A stretch of DNA of 7,349 nt from Bdellovibrionales bacterium. GTDB taxonomy: Bacteria; Bdellovibrionota; Bdellovibrionia; Bdellovibrionales; Bdellovibrionaceae. Each line of letters begins with the position of its first letter. Position 1 is the stretch's first letter. Positions 6,824 to 7,349 of this stretch are shown here, one piece after another. The translations under genes and the position numbers were made by a program. The notes under the pieces are model-generated. The model ran no database searches and had not been told where the DNA came from. It worked only from the letters and a program-made list of their open reading frames with translations. Where the stretch lies: contig DAHVKR010000059.1 of assembly GCA_027320785.1 (NCBI GenBank), positions 1 to 7,349 on the forward strand. Direction: 5' to 3'.

Positions 6824-6852
6824 ATTATAGGCGAGGTTTGTCAGAGTGCGAA
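6824..6852 (-). promoter_or_regulatory. Candidate sigma-70-type promoter for the barrel-lipoprotein operon
   Basis: On the minus strand a perfect -10 hexamer TATAAT (6829-6824) lies 17 bases downstream of TTCGCA (6852-6847), which matches the -35 consensus at four of six positions. It straddles the end of the hydrolase gene and the short gap before the barrel gene. Transcription would start near 6817. This leaves only about 5 bases before the ATG at 6812 but about 45 bases before the TTG at 6770. AT-rich chance occurrence cannot be excluded. Confidence 0.5.
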
Positions 6853-7349
6853 GGCCTCTTGAATTTTTTTCAAAAGCCACTCAGGAGCATCTAATGCCAG
6901 GTCATGACCCGCTGTGGGGTGGGTTTCCAAGGGGGCTCCCCAGTCTTGGGCAATTTTTACAGAACACTGAAAGTTAACCAAACGGTCCCCTTTCGAGTTC
7001 AAAAACAGGGTAGAAACCGGGGCTTTTGTCGGGAATCGAACAGAGGATGCCATGCGAAGCTGGCGCAAAGCTTTTTCTCTCGTAAAAGGCGATTTTTGAA
7101 AAGCTTGAACATAGCGGAAAAGATACTTCTCTCTCACTTTAGGGTCGTTGGAAACAACTTGTAGTATTCCTTGCTCCAAGTACGGACCTCGTAAAAAAAG
7201 CAACCGACTTAAGAGCAAACCAAGCTGTCGAATCTGAAAACGATCATAGAAAGGGCTTCGACTATCACTTGTATTCACTAAAAACATTTTCTCTATGGAG
7301 TCCCTTCGCCTCTCGGCCCAGTGAGCGGCGACCATCGCTCCTAAAGAAA
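6841..7349 (-). CDS. Alpha/beta hydrolase (5' end cut by window edge)
   Basis: The visible 168 residues are the C-terminal part of a serine alpha/beta hydrolase; the N-terminus lies beyond the right edge. Reading in frame to the edge recovers S-L-G-A-M-V-A, the end of the G-x-S-x-G nucleophile elbow, with the catalytic serine codon at 7347-7345. A cap-like helical region follows (about 40-100 of the visible part). Then come the acid-residue strand L-F-L-N-S-K-G-D (D121 of the visible part) and T-A-G-H-D with the catalytic histidine (H148), so the triad is complete. The order and spacing fit the common esterase/lipase-like Abhydrolase family; the substrate cannot be read from sequence. A methionine at 7335 is not the true start because the nucleophile motif lies upstream of it. 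The gene ends 28 bases before the barrel gene's ATG on the same strand, so read-through into the outer-membrane pair is possible. Confidence 0.92.
   Translation of the reverse strand, partial: SLGAMVAAHWAERRRDSIEKMFLVNTSDSRSPFYDRFQIRQLGLLLSRLLFLRGPYLEQGILQVVSNDPKVREKYLFRYVQAFQKSPFTREKALRQLRMASSVRFPTKAPVSTLFLNSKGDRLVNFQCSVKIAQDWGAPLETHPTAGHDLALDAPEWLLKKIQEAFAL

Noticed and set aside
6904..7164. 86-codon plus-strand open frame inside the hydrolase gene
   Set aside because: It is opposite the conserved catalytic Asp and His region of the hydrolase and has no recognisable protein features.
6841..7335. Treating the methionine at 7335 as the start of a 164-residue protein
   Set aside because: The frame continues open to the window edge, and the residues just upstream complete the catalytic serine motif S-L-G, so the gene is truncated by the window and does not start there.

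Overview
The window looks like chromosomal DNA from a Gram-negative bacterium. An outer-membrane beta-barrel ending in phenylalanine and one clear lipoprotein (a second is possible) imply two membranes. The moderate-to-low GC, the CheY-type regulator and a very large EF-hand-like lipoprotein next to a private beta-barrel suggest a Bdellovibrionota or other delta-like lineage. That placement is inference from style, not from a marker gene.

Layout. Positions 1-1222 (minus strand) hold a ChaN-family (Tiki/haem-uptake fold) secreted protein followed 4 bases later by a CheY-like receiver protein that runs off the left edge. A 73-bp divergent gap follows. Positions 1296-2015 (plus strand) hold rpmG, encoding a 59-residue ribosomal protein L33, and dcd (dCTP deaminase), separated by 3 bases. 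Positions 2033-7349 (minus strand) hold, in order of transcription, the C-terminal part of an alpha/beta hydrolase cut by the right edge, an outer-membrane beta-barrel protein of up to 498 residues, and a lipoprotein of 1097 residues. The lipoprotein's start codon lies inside the last codons of the barrel gene. Coding density is very high: no gap exceeds 75 bases, and there are no RNA genes, mobile elements, CRISPR arrays or convincing terminators.

How the genes relate. The barrel and the large lipoprotein share an 11-base overlap with a good ribosome binding site inside the upstream gene, so they are very likely made together and both end up at the outer membrane. The lipoprotein has about five diverged copies of a roughly 110-130-residue helical module. 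Most modules carry a 'G-x-aromatic/aliphatic-S/T-x-x-E' signature like the second half of an EF-hand loop, and a few loops look able to bind calcium. I do not recognise either protein as a named family, and this pair is the best candidate in the window for something undescribed. The ChaN-like/CheY-like and L33/Dcd pairings are recognisable families in less usual combinations.
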